Of a stretch of 64,000 nt of DNA, positions 1-7,294 are shown piece after piece. Made by a program: the position numbers and the translations under genes. Within the stretch, counting starts at the first letter, position 1. Every line of letters starts with the position of its first letter. Below the pieces are notes generated by a model. It saw nothing but the letters and a program-made list of their open reading frames with translations. It did no database searches and was not told the origin of the DNA. Where the stretch lies: positions 647,995 through 711,994 of the forward strand of contig PGYE01000001.1 of NCBI GenBank assembly GCA_002839505.1. Direction: 5' to 3'. The stretch comes from Candidatus Peregrinibacteria bacterium HGW-Peregrinibacteria-1. GTDB taxonomy: Bacteria; Patescibacteriota; Gracilibacteria; UBA1369; LOWO2-01-FULL-3.

Positions 1-1377
1 ACCCTTCTCAATGTCATGAAGGTCGAGTCCGAGCCGGTATTCAGCGAAAGCAAGCCCGATGGGGATCACTGGATACAAGACCCCGACACCCTGGACACCT
101 GGTTTTCATCAGCCCTCTGGACATTTTCCACGCTAGGCTGGCCGGAGAATACCGAAGACTTCAAAAACTTCCACCCCACCTCCGTCCTCGAGACCGGATA
201 TGACATTATATTTTTCTGGGTAGCCAGAATGATCCTAGCCTCCACCTACACCCTCCGACGCGAAGGAATTTCCGAGGAAAAATCCATCCCCTTTAAAAAC
301 ATTTACCTTCACGGACTCATTCGAGATCGACGAGGCAAAAAAATGAGCAAATCCCACCCTGAAACATGTATCGACCCGCTCGAAATGATTGAAAAATACG
401 GTACCGATGCTGTGCGTCTAAGTCTGATAATCGGCAACACTCCGGGTAATGACATGCGGCTCTATGAAGAGAAAATTAGCGGCTACCGCAACTTTGCCAA
501 CAAGCTCTGGAACGCCTCCCGATTTGCCCTAAGCAATATCGACGAAGCCGACCTTCAAAAGGAATTCACCGCCGACCTCATAACAAGCGACGCCGATCGC
601 TGGATAGTCTCAAAAACCCAGGAACTCATAACGGCAACCCAAGCCGACATCGAAAATTTCCGTTTCTCAGATGCCGGAAACCGCCTCTATGAATTCACTT
701 GGAACATATTTTGCGACTGGTATTTAGAAATATCAAAAACCCAGTTCAACCCATATGTCCTTGGATATGTCCTCAAAGCATTACTAAAAATGTTGCACCC
801 GTTCACTCCATTTGTCACCGAGACAATATGGTCACACCTACAGGAAAAAGAATTGTTGATCGCATCCCTTTGGCCAGAACAAAAAGAAGAATACACCTTC
901 CCCGCATCCGAAGAACTCCTCGAGACCGTCATTAACATAATATCTCTAATCAGAAGCAAGCGCGCCGAACTAAAAGTCCCTCCAGCAAAACTCATCAAAG
1001 CAAACATTGTCGCCACCCCAGGAAGTAAACTTCAAGAACAGAGCGAAATAATCATAAAACTCGCCCGCCTTTCCGCATTAGAATTCATCGCCTCAGACTC
1101 TACCACCACTGACGGTAGTGTCGTAATAATTGAAAACGGCATTGAAATAAGACTGCCAATGGAAGATCTTATCGACAAAGAAACTGAAATAAAACGCTTA
1201 ACCAAAGAAATAGCCAACAAAGAGCAGGCCATTAAAAGTCTTGAAGGAAAACTAGGCAACCCCGGATTCCTCGACAAAGCGCCACCAGAAGTAGTCGACG
1301 GCCAACGGGAAAAACTGAGAGAGGAACAAGAATCCTTAAGTGGACTAATACAAAACCTCGAAAAAATAAAAAACTAA
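1..1377 (+). CDS. valS: Valine--tRNA ligase, C-terminal part (5' end outside window)
   Basis: Class I aminoacyl-tRNA synthetase that charges tRNA-Val in the cytoplasm. The frame is open from base 1, so the listed ATG at 16 is internal and roughly the first half of the protein lies outside the window. Visible parts are the end of the catalytic domain with the KMSKS signature (RGKKMSKSHPE, where valS typically reads KMSKS-x-GN), the anticodon-binding helical domain (about residues 190-330 of the fragment) and a C-terminal coiled coil rich in Lys/Glu that matches the ValRS tRNA-binding arm. The coiled-coil arm and the DPDTLDTWFSSALW stretch separate it from IleRS and LeuRS. The next gene begins one base after the stop, which suggests cotranscription. 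Confidence 0.95.
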   Translation, partial: TLLNVMKVESEPVFSESKPDGDHWIQDPDTLDTWFSSALWTFSTLGWPENTEDFKNFHPTSVLETGYDIIFFWVARMILASTYTLRREGISEEKSIPFKNIYLHGLIRDRRGKKMSKSHPETCIDPLEMIEKYGTDAVRLSLIIGNTPGNDMRLYEEKISGYRNFANKLWNASRFALSNIDEADLQKEFTADLITSDADRWIVSKTQELITATQADIENFRFSDAGNRLYEFTWNIFCDWYLEISKTQFNPYVLGYVLKALLKMLHPFTPFVTETIWSHLQEKELLIASLWPEQKEEYTFPASEELLETVINIISLIRSKRAELKVPPAKLIKANIVATPGSKLQEQSEIIIKLARLSALEFIASDSTTTDGSVVIIENGIEIRLPMEDLIDKETEIKRLTKEIANKEQAIKSLEGKLGNPGFLDKAPPEVVDGQREKLREEQESLSGLIQNLEKIKN

Positions 1378-1378
1378 A

Positions 1379-2269
1379 ATGGACAAAAAGACCTACATCA
1401 AAGAAGCCTCCGAGCAGATCAAAGTGCTTATTGCCAACTCTGAATTCCAAAAAGCCAATATGCTTGCAATGAAAACACTTACATACTTTCCCGATAGCTC
1501 CAAAATCATCTCACTACGAAAGAGGATCATCAAAGAGGTCAAACAACGCAATAAAGATTTGGTTAAATTCAAAATCATCCAGTCCAAAAAGTTGAGCAAA
1601 GAAGAAAATTACCCAGAGGCCATCAAACTCCTCAAAGAAGCTCAGAAGCTCGATTTCACCAACAACAAAATATACCGTCTTCTCTTCAAGAACCAAGAAA
1701 AATACAAAAAATACCTAGAAGATTATTTTGAAACCCATTTTGCCCAGCAGGAACAGAGGCTTGCCCAATTAGCAAAAGAAAACCCCGAAACGATGATAGC
1801 AACCGTTAAAAAAATCGAGCTCAACTCACCTCCAAATAAAAAAATTCAAAAGCTAGTACAAGATTACCAGAATCAATATATCGATTACAAAATCAAACAA
1901 AACAAAGATCTTTTAGCATCTACCAAATACACTTCAATAGAAACATTGGTAAAAACCCTCAAAGGTAAAACCCGGGAAGACAACCTCAAAATCAGAGAAC
2001 TCGAATCCAAAATCAAACTCCGACAACTCCAGGATCAGAAACATGAAAAATATGATTTTATCTATGAAAGCAAAAAAAATCTTAACACACTGATTCAGCT
2101 CAAAAAATACCCCAAAGCCCTTCAGTTTATTGATGAAATATTAACCATAGCTCCAGAAGACCCCGAACTATTGAAGAAAAAAAAGCACATCAAGAAAAAA
2201 CTATTCAGCCTCAACCGAGACCAAATAGTTTTACAGATACTAGGAGAGAAAAAATCAAAATCTAAATAA
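1379..2269 (+). CDS. Hypothetical Lys-rich helical-repeat (TPR-like) protein
   Basis: No family recognised with certainty. The 296 residues are almost entirely helical and very rich in Lys, Glu and Gln, with no signal peptide or membrane segment, so a cytoplasmic location is expected. Two stretches look like TPR units, one near residue 75 (YPEAIKLLKEAQKL) and one near residue 240 (YPKALQFIDEILTIAPEDPE). This supports a scaffold or RNA/protein-binding role, but no catalytic residues are visible. It starts one base after valS and is probably translated from the same transcript. Its 3' end overlaps the convergent sigma-like gene by 8 bases. Confidence 0.7.
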   Translation: MDKKTYIKEASEQIKVLIANSEFQKANMLAMKTLTYFPDSSKIISLRKRIIKEVKQRNKDLVKFKIIQSKKLSKEENYPEAIKLLKEAQKLDFTNNKIYRLLFKNQEKYKKYLEDYFETHFAQQEQRLAQLAKENPETMIATVKKIELNSPPNKKIQKLVQDYQNQYIDYKIKQNKDLLASTKYTSIETLVKTLKGKTREDNLKIRELESKIKLRQLQDQKHEKYDFIYESKKNLNTLIQLKKYPKALQFIDEILTIAPEDPELLKKKKHIKKKLFSLNRDQIVLQILGEKKSKSK

Positions 2270-3326
2270 GCTTATAGGCATTTCGTCCGATTCTCTCGAT
2301 CCGCTCGCTTGATTTCAAAGCTAGCATGATCGTAATTTTTTTCACCTGTCGCTGGCTCAAAACCTCCTTCACGATATCATCCACCATCATCTCGCCATTT
2401 TCCTTTAAAAGCTTCTCAACAACATCAAGAACCGTACCACTTTCATAACCCCATTCATCAAGGGCATAAATACCACGACCTATCAGGACAAAACTCTCAT
2501 TCCTAATCAGCTCGTTATGGACGGCCTGAATGTTCACCTTGCGTGCATTAAAACCATACTCCTCAATTTTCTTAGCAATATTTCTGAAGTACATTGGTTT
2601 TTTATTGTTTCTCAAAACATAAAGGATTTTATCGCGAAGAGTCTTTGGGTTCACATGTCTCCAAGACATCAGACCAACCATATCCTTGTTCACCAAAGTT
2701 AACCTCTTATCTATTCCAATCAACGACTCCAACTGCCTGGAATCAAACCCCACCTCCTTTAACTTAGGCTCCAAATCATTGTGCACCTTTGACAGAGGCT
2801 TGACATCACCGTATTGATTTAACTTATTGATAACCTGACCAGAGACAAGTTTGATCGCCTGATGAGGCAAGTTTTTGTTTTTAACATGCGGATAGAAATT
2901 TACCGTATTTCGCGTACAAGAAAATTCCTCATTGAGCACCAAAGCCAAATGAAGACCAGACTTCACACTCTTGCGGTCAGCACTAGCCAAAGAAACAAAC
3001 TCATCAATCAAATACTGTTCCCTCATAAGACCTCCATTTTTCTTCAGCAAATCATTGGCATGTTGGTGAAGATGTTTCAACTCAGTGTTAAACACATTCC
3101 TTTTCATCTTACTCAGTGCATTTTTTTCAATCTGACGCACTCTCTCCCGCGTAACCTGGAACTCCTGCCCAATGCTTTCAAGTGTATGCTTCCCGTATCC
3201 ATTGAGATTAAAACGCTTTTGAATCACATCTTTCTCTTTATCCGAGAGCAATAAAAGCAAATTATTAATAATCCCCCCCAACTCCCCGATAGTGTTCAAC
3301 ACTTCAACATTGGTTTCAGTTTTCAT
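2262..3326 (-). CDS. Sigma-70 region 4 / HARE-HTH transcription regulator
   Basis: Likely DNA-binding regulator of 354 residues. The N-terminal ~80 residues carry a sigma-70 region 4 helix-turn-helix (TLESIGQEFQVTRERVRQIE), the module that binds the -35 element. No region 2, the core-binding and melting part, is present. Residues ~230-354 resemble a HARE-HTH winged helix (YFRNIAKKIEEYGF, then GRGIYALDEWG) as in the delta subunit of RNA polymerase. The track begins at 3431 with a Phe/Cys/Ile-rich extension. I chose the ATG at 3324-3326 (MKTETNVEV) because the predicted domain starts there and the extension looks untranslated. It could modulate promoter choice without being a full sigma factor. 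The target is unknown. Confidence 0.75.
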   Translation of the reverse strand: MKTETNVEVLNTIGELGGIINNLLLLLSDKEKDVIQKRFNLNGYGKHTLESIGQEFQVTRERVRQIEKNALSKMKRNVFNTELKHLHQHANDLLKKNGGLMREQYLIDEFVSLASADRKSVKSGLHLALVLNEEFSCTRNTVNFYPHVKNKNLPHQAIKLVSGQVINKLNQYGDVKPLSKVHNDLEPKLKEVGFDSRQLESLIGIDKRLTLVNKDMVGLMSWRHVNPKTLRDKILYVLRNNKKPMYFRNIAKKIEEYGFNARKVNIQAVHNELIRNESFVLIGRGIYALDEWGYESGTVLDVVEKLLKENGEMMVDDIVKEVLSQRQVKKITIMLALKSSERIERIGRNAYKLI

Positions 3327-3474
3327 AGCAAATATATAAATGAGGTAATAATGAAATTCGTCAATAAAACAAAAGCAGTATATGAATTTTTGACAAATAC
3401 GCCAAAGAAATAAGATTGAATCTATTGCCAAAATGATTCCTTGTGTATTAACTCACTGTGCTTTCAAGCCAAAT

Positions 3475-3792
3475 CTAGTCGATTAACATATATCCAAAGC
3501 AATGGATTGTCTCAATGGGACACTTCATTGTCAGCATGCGAAGCTTTTTCCTCAGCGACCCGATATAGACATCAACTGTATTAGTTTTCACTAAATCATT
3601 CAGCCCCCAGACATTATTAAGAAGTTGCGAACGCGTCACTATACGCCCTTTGTTTTCGATCAGATACATCAGCAAATCATACTCTTTTCGTCTGAGACGG
3701 ACACCTTTGCCGCCAGCTGAACTGATAGTCTTCAGATTACAATCCAGCTGTACCGACGAACTTGGTACCGTTAAAACTTTCTGAAGATACAT
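3475..3792 (-). CDS. Orphan OmpR/PhoB-type winged-helix DNA-binding protein
   Basis: A 105-residue protein made almost only of a Trans_reg_C winged helix. It shows the typical RRKEYDLLMYLIENKG start, the recognition helix region TVDVYIGSLRKKL and the final wing ending in HCFGYMLID (usually RGxGYxL). There is no receiver domain, so no phosphorylation input is encoded here, and no histidine kinase is nearby. The first ~20 residues are a short N-terminal strand region. It is probably a free-standing transcription factor. Its product and the sigma-region-4 protein lie head to tail on the same strand about 150 bases apart. Confidence 0.8.
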   Translation of the reverse strand: MYLQKVLTVPSSSVQLDCNLKTISSAGGKGVRLRRKEYDLLMYLIENKGRIVTRSQLLNNVWGLNDLVKTNTVDVYIGSLRKKLRMLTMKCPIETIHCFGYMLID

Positions 3793-3975
3793 AGAATAAA
3801 TTAAAGGAAATTAGGATAAGTGCATTCTAACAACCAAGACATGCGACTCAAAAATTGAATCGTCCAGATCAACCACTTAGACTAGAAACAAAGCCAAAAC
3901 TCCAGCTCCAAAGTGTTGTTGCTAATTAACCCACAGGACTTTAAAATTAAGCCAGTATTATTAACCCCCATAAAC

Positions 3976-4248
3976 ATGGCCGAATCGAATCAAAAACAAT
4001 ACCAAATCAAAATCAAAGAAGAAACAGAACAAGGCGTCTACGCCAATGCCGTCTCCGTACACATCAACAACAACGAGTGCGTCCTTGACATGGCATACCT
4101 CATACCAAACCCATCACCAGACGCCACTCCAACCCTAAAACTAGTCAGCCGTATCAACATGAACCACAAAACTGCAGAATCCTTCCTGAAAGCCCTTTCC
4201 AACGCCATCCTTGACTGGAAAAACAAGAACCAGGATCAACAGCAGTAA
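3976..4248 (+). CDS. DUF3467 family protein
   Basis: Small (90-residue) soluble protein. It resembles DUF3467 in its order of strands: YANAVSVHINNNECVLDMAYL, then LVSRINMNHKTAESFLKALSNAI. The family's function is unknown to me. The ORF track starts at 3913, but the ATG at 3976 (MAESNQ) starts just before the conserved part and the upstream 21 codons look like leader. It is transcribed toward the structured RNA candidate that follows 29 bases later. Confidence 0.75.
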   Translation: MAESNQKQYQIKIKEETEQGVYANAVSVHINNNECVLDMAYLIPNPSPDATPTLKLVSRINMNHKTAESFLKALSNAILDWKNKNQDQQQ

Positions 4249-4277
4249 GACTATTGATAATCACTTTGTGTCATTCT

Positions 4278-4467
4278 GATTACGTCGAGCGATCATGTAT
4301 TACGGGTGTACAATCTTATTTTGTTTGGGCGTATCGGAACCTTTGCGGGCCGGTGCCGAAAGCAGTGAGGCGAGCAAAGGCGATATCTGAGGTGCAATTT
4401 CCCGCTGGGGAAATTGACGCCGTCCCAAGAAGAATAAGATTTCCACCCGCCCTTAATCGCTGAAAGC
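4278..4467 (+). ncRNA. Structured RNA candidate, copy 1 (two-copy family)
   Basis: About 190 nt highly similar to 31838-32033. Proposed fold: closing stem AGCGAU/AUCGCU; long stem CGGGUG plus AAUCUUAUUUU pairing with AGAAUAAGAUU plus CACCCG; an arm CCUUUGC/GCAAAGG; and an arm GGUG-CAAUUUCCC/GGGAAAUUG-A-CGCC. Compared with copy 2, a U-G pair replaces C-G in the long stem and a U-G replaces U-A in the last arm. Both are pairs only if the + strand is the RNA. Loop segments such as GCGGGCCGGUGCCGAA are identical in both copies. A likely terminator follows at 4517-4550. It does not match tmRNA, 6S, SRP or RNase P RNA as I know them. The family is unidentified. Confidence 0.7.
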
Positions 4468-4516
4468 AAAAAAATATAGTGAGGATTATTCCACCCCCTA
4501 AAACAGCCGACCAACA

Positions 4517-4550
4517 AAGTACCTAAAACCCCAATAGGTGCTTTATTTTG
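4517..4550 (+). terminator. Rho-independent terminator candidate after RNA copy 1
   Basis: AAAGUACCU pairs with AGGUGCUUU (9 bp with one G-U), separated by a 11-12 nt A/C-rich loop and followed by ATTTT. It lies about 50 nt after the RNA candidate and before the -10 element of the next gene, which suggests that the RNA is transcribed separately. Confidence 0.5.
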
Positions 4551-4564
4551 GCCTATAAATGTGC

Positions 4565-4570
4565 TATAAT
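4565..4570 (+). promoter_or_regulatory. -10 element upstream of VirD4-like gene
   Basis: Perfect TATAAT, 28 nt before the chosen ATG at 4598. No good -35 hexamer is present (TTTATT at 16 nt spacing is weak). The element overlaps the longer ORF start at 4559, which argues against that start. Confidence 0.5.
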
Positions 4571-4597
4571 AAAAAGAAAACAAAATTAAACAAATCC

Positions 4598-7201
4598 ATG
4601 ACAGGATTCATCAACTCACCATTCATTCAGTTTCTGATCAACAACCCTATCAAGAGCCTACTGTACCTAGTTCTCATATTTGTCCTGCTCAAACTATCCC
4701 TGTGGCTTCTCAGGAACATATACAGATATAAAGACTCCAAGAATCTCGTATTCATGCAGATAACATTGCCTCGAGATGACTCCACCAAAGACCGCGAAAA
4801 AGAAAACGAAAAAGACTTTCGCGAGAAAATATCGGTCATGTCACAGCTATATCGAAGTTTAAATGAAACCAGGGAGTTAAATTTCGCCAACCTCCTAAAG
4901 GTTAAAATCCTAAAACACAACATATTTACTTTTGAGCTAGTTGCCGAAAAGGAGACAGTTAACTTCTATGTGACAACGCCAGCCTACTACCAAAGTATCG
5001 TAGAGAAGCAGATCACGACCTATTATTCGGGAGCCAATATCGACATTCTAAAGCAACCTTATGATTTTGCTCCAGACGGTAACAAATTCAAAGGCTTCTT
5101 TGGCTATCTGCAAAATGAAAACTTTTTCCCGATCAAGACCTACAAAATAGTGGAAAACGACCCGTTAAACAGTCTGACCAACATTTTTTCAAAACTCACC
5201 AAGGACGAAACCGCTGTCATTCAATTGGCAATAAGGCCCCAGAGTCCCAAATGGAGCAAAAAAGCCGAAAAATTTGGTGACACCTATTTCAAGGGTAAGA
5301 AGAACAGCCGCTTTAAAATCCCAGTACTGGGCCCTATTTTTAATGTTTTTAAAGGAGTGCTGCTGGGGTATGAAAAGATGGATAAACCCGAATCCTCGGA
5401 AGGAGGTGGCTTCGTCAGAATGCTCCAAGCTAAGGAAGAAGTTGCAAAGAGAATTGGTGAAAAGGCCTCTCAAGCCGGATTTGATACCGTCATCCGAATG
5501 GTGGCATCTGCCAAAACCGAACAGAGAGCAGAAGAAATTGTCAACAGCACCATCGTCTCCTTTGGGCTATTTAAGGACGAACTGTCAAATTGGATACAGA
5601 CCAAGCGTGTACTCCTAATAGATGCAACAAATGATAAATGGATGAAATTCGCATTCAAGCACCGCCTAATGGACAACAGAATGCTATTTATTGGAGAAAA
5701 AAAATCACTAATGGCGGAAGATGAACTATCAAGCATTTTCCATTTTCCACATAGCCGCTACAACTCTGCTCCGACAATCACATGGCTCGACTACAAAGTA
5801 CTGCCACCACCCGCCAACATGCCAAAAACCGGAATCTTATTAGGCAACAACACCTATCGCGGAGAAGAAACACAAGTACGCTTCATGAAACAAGATCGAT
5901 CTCGCCACCATTACATAATAGGTAAATCCGGAAGTGGTAAGTCTGCCCTTCTTTCATTTATGGCGAGACAAGATATCATTAACGGTGAAGGAGTCTGTGT
6001 GATTGACCCCCACGGAGACCTGGTGGACGACATTCTAAAATACATCCCAGCCTCACGAGCTAAAGATGTCATCATATTTGATCCTGCTGATACCGAAAGA
6101 CCAATGTCCATCAACATGCTGGAAGCCAAGACTTCCGCCCAACAAGACCTCGCATCCTCACAGGCAACTGAAATATTCATCAAGCTGTTTGGCGACGAAA
6201 TCTTCGGGCCCCGAATTCAGCACTATTTTAGAAACGCCTGCTTAACCCTAATGGAAGACCAAGAAGAAGGAGCAACCTTGATCGATGTCCCTCGTATATT
6301 CACGGACGACGCCTTCCTTAAATACAAAGTCAAAAAAGTCAGAAACCCCGTCGTCAAATCATTCTGGGAACATGAATATGCCAACACCGGAGATCGCGAA
6401 AGACAAGAAATGATCCCATACTTCAGCTCGAAGTTTGGTCCGTTTATTACGAATTCAATCATGCGTAATACCATAGGACAGGCCAAATCATCATTCAACT
6501 TCCGTGAAATCATGGACGAAGGCAAAATACTTCTCGTCAAATTATCAAAAGGAGTCGTCGGAGATCTCAACACACAACTCCTCGGTCTGGTAATGGTCGC
6601 CCGTATTCAAATGGCCGCCATGTCCCGTGCCGATATCCCGGAAGAACAACGACGCGACTTCTTCTTATATGTAGATGAATTCCAGAACTTTGCCACCGAC
6701 AGCTTCTCTTCAATCCTATCAGAAGCCCGAAAATACCGGTTGAACCTCATCATGGCCCACCAATACATCAACCAACTAGTTGTCAACAAATATGGCAACA
6801 CCTCTACTCAAATCCGCGACGCCGTATTCGGTAACGTTGGTACGATGTCCTCATTTAAAGTCGGAGCCGAAGATGCCGAATACCTCAGCAAAGAATACGC
6901 TCCACTACTCACTGAGCAAGACATCATCGGAATATCAAACTACAAAATGTACATGAAACTCAATATTAACAACACCACATCAAGACCATTCTCCGTCAAC
7001 ACCATCTGGGATACCACTGGTAAAAACGAAGAGCTCGCTAAAAAGATCAAACAATTATCACGAATCAGAAATGCGCGTAAGTCCGAATTTGTCGAACAAG
7101 AAATCACCAATAGAATCGGAATCGACATGGAGGAAGAATCAAAGAAAGAAGCAAACAATAAAAACCCAGACCCCACCCCAAACCCTCCGCCCCAAACCTA
7201 A
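4598..7201 (+). CDS. VirD4/TraG-like membrane ATPase (type IV secretion DNA-binding domain)
   Basis: A 867-residue ATPase of the VirD4/TraG/HerA type. It has an N-terminal membrane segment (about residues 15-38, LLYLVLIFVLLKLSLWLL), a long N-terminal domain to ~residue 430, then Walker A IIGKSGSGKSALLSF (~residue 445) and Walker B FFLYVDEFQNF (~residue 690). HPHGDLVDDI-type and AHQYINQL motifs fit the TraM-recognition/TraG family. The C-terminal tail is Asn/Pro-rich. The family couples ATP hydrolysis to DNA or protein translocation at the inner membrane. No other T4SS gene adjoins it; a VirB2-like protein sits at 35857. The ORF track start at 4559 lies on the TATAAT box, so ATG 4598 (MTGFINS) is preferred. 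Confidence 0.85.
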   Translation: MTGFINSPFIQFLINNPIKSLLYLVLIFVLLKLSLWLLRNIYRYKDSKNLVFMQITLPRDDSTKDREKENEKDFREKISVMSQLYRSLNETRELNFANLLKVKILKHNIFTFELVAEKETVNFYVTTPAYYQSIVEKQITTYYSGANIDILKQPYDFAPDGNKFKGFFGYLQNENFFPIKTYKIVENDPLNSLTNIFSKLTKDETAVIQLAIRPQSPKWSKKAEKFGDTYFKGKKNSRFKIPVLGPIFNVFKGVLLGYEKMDKPESSEGGGFVRMLQAKEEVAKRIGEKASQAGFDTVIRMVASAKTEQRAEEIVNSTIVSFGLFKDELSNWIQTKRVLLIDATNDKWMKFAFKHRLMDNRMLFIGEKKSLMAEDELSSIFHFPHSRYNSAPTITWLDYKVLPPPANMPKTGILLGNNTYRGEETQVRFMKQDRSRHHYIIGKSGSGKSALLSFMARQDIINGEGVCVIDPHGDLVDDILKYIPASRAKDVIIFDPADTERPMSINMLEAKTSAQQDLASSQATEIFIKLFGDEIFGPRIQHYFRNACLTLMEDQEEGATLIDVPRIFTDDAFLKYKVKKVRNPVVKSFWEHEYANTGDRERQEMIPYFSSKFGPFITNSIMRNTIGQAKSSFNFREIMDEGKILLVKLSKGVVGDLNTQLLGLVMVARIQMAAMSRADIPEEQRRDFFLYVDEFQNFATDSFSSILSEARKYRLNLIMAHQYINQLVVNKYGNTSTQIRDAVFGNVGTMSSFKVGAEDAEYLSKEYAPLLTEQDIIGISNYKMYMKLNINNTTSRPFSVNTIWDTTGKNEELAKKIKQLSRIRNARKSEFVEQEITNRIGIDMEEESKKEANNKNPDPTPNPPPQT

Positions 7202-7223
7202 CAAAACCATAAATAAAACATAA

Positions 7224-7257
7224 AACTTTAAACCTTAAAAAACTTTAAACCTTAAAA
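7224..7257 (+). repeat. Two tandem 17-bp units
   Basis: AACTTTAAACCTTAAAA occurs twice head to tail in the A/C-rich 93-nt gap between the VirD4-like gene and the first surface paralog. The rest of the gap is a degenerate run of AAAACC-like words. No promoter stands out. Confidence 0.7.
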
Positions 7258-7294
7258 AACAAAAACCTAAAACAAAAAACTAAAACAAAAAACC

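Noticed and set aside
4254-4463. Small ORF (69 aa) with a counterpart at 31869-32108 of similar amino acid sequence
   Set aside because: The similarity follows from the two RNA elements being similar in DNA. The codon changes are the ones that keep stem pairing, and the ORF ends differ in the two copies. No ribosome-binding site or signal peptide is present.
4559-4597. Longer start for the VirD4-like ATPase
   Set aside because: The first codons overlap a perfect TATAAT box. The ATG at 4598 gives a normal N-terminus before the membrane helix.
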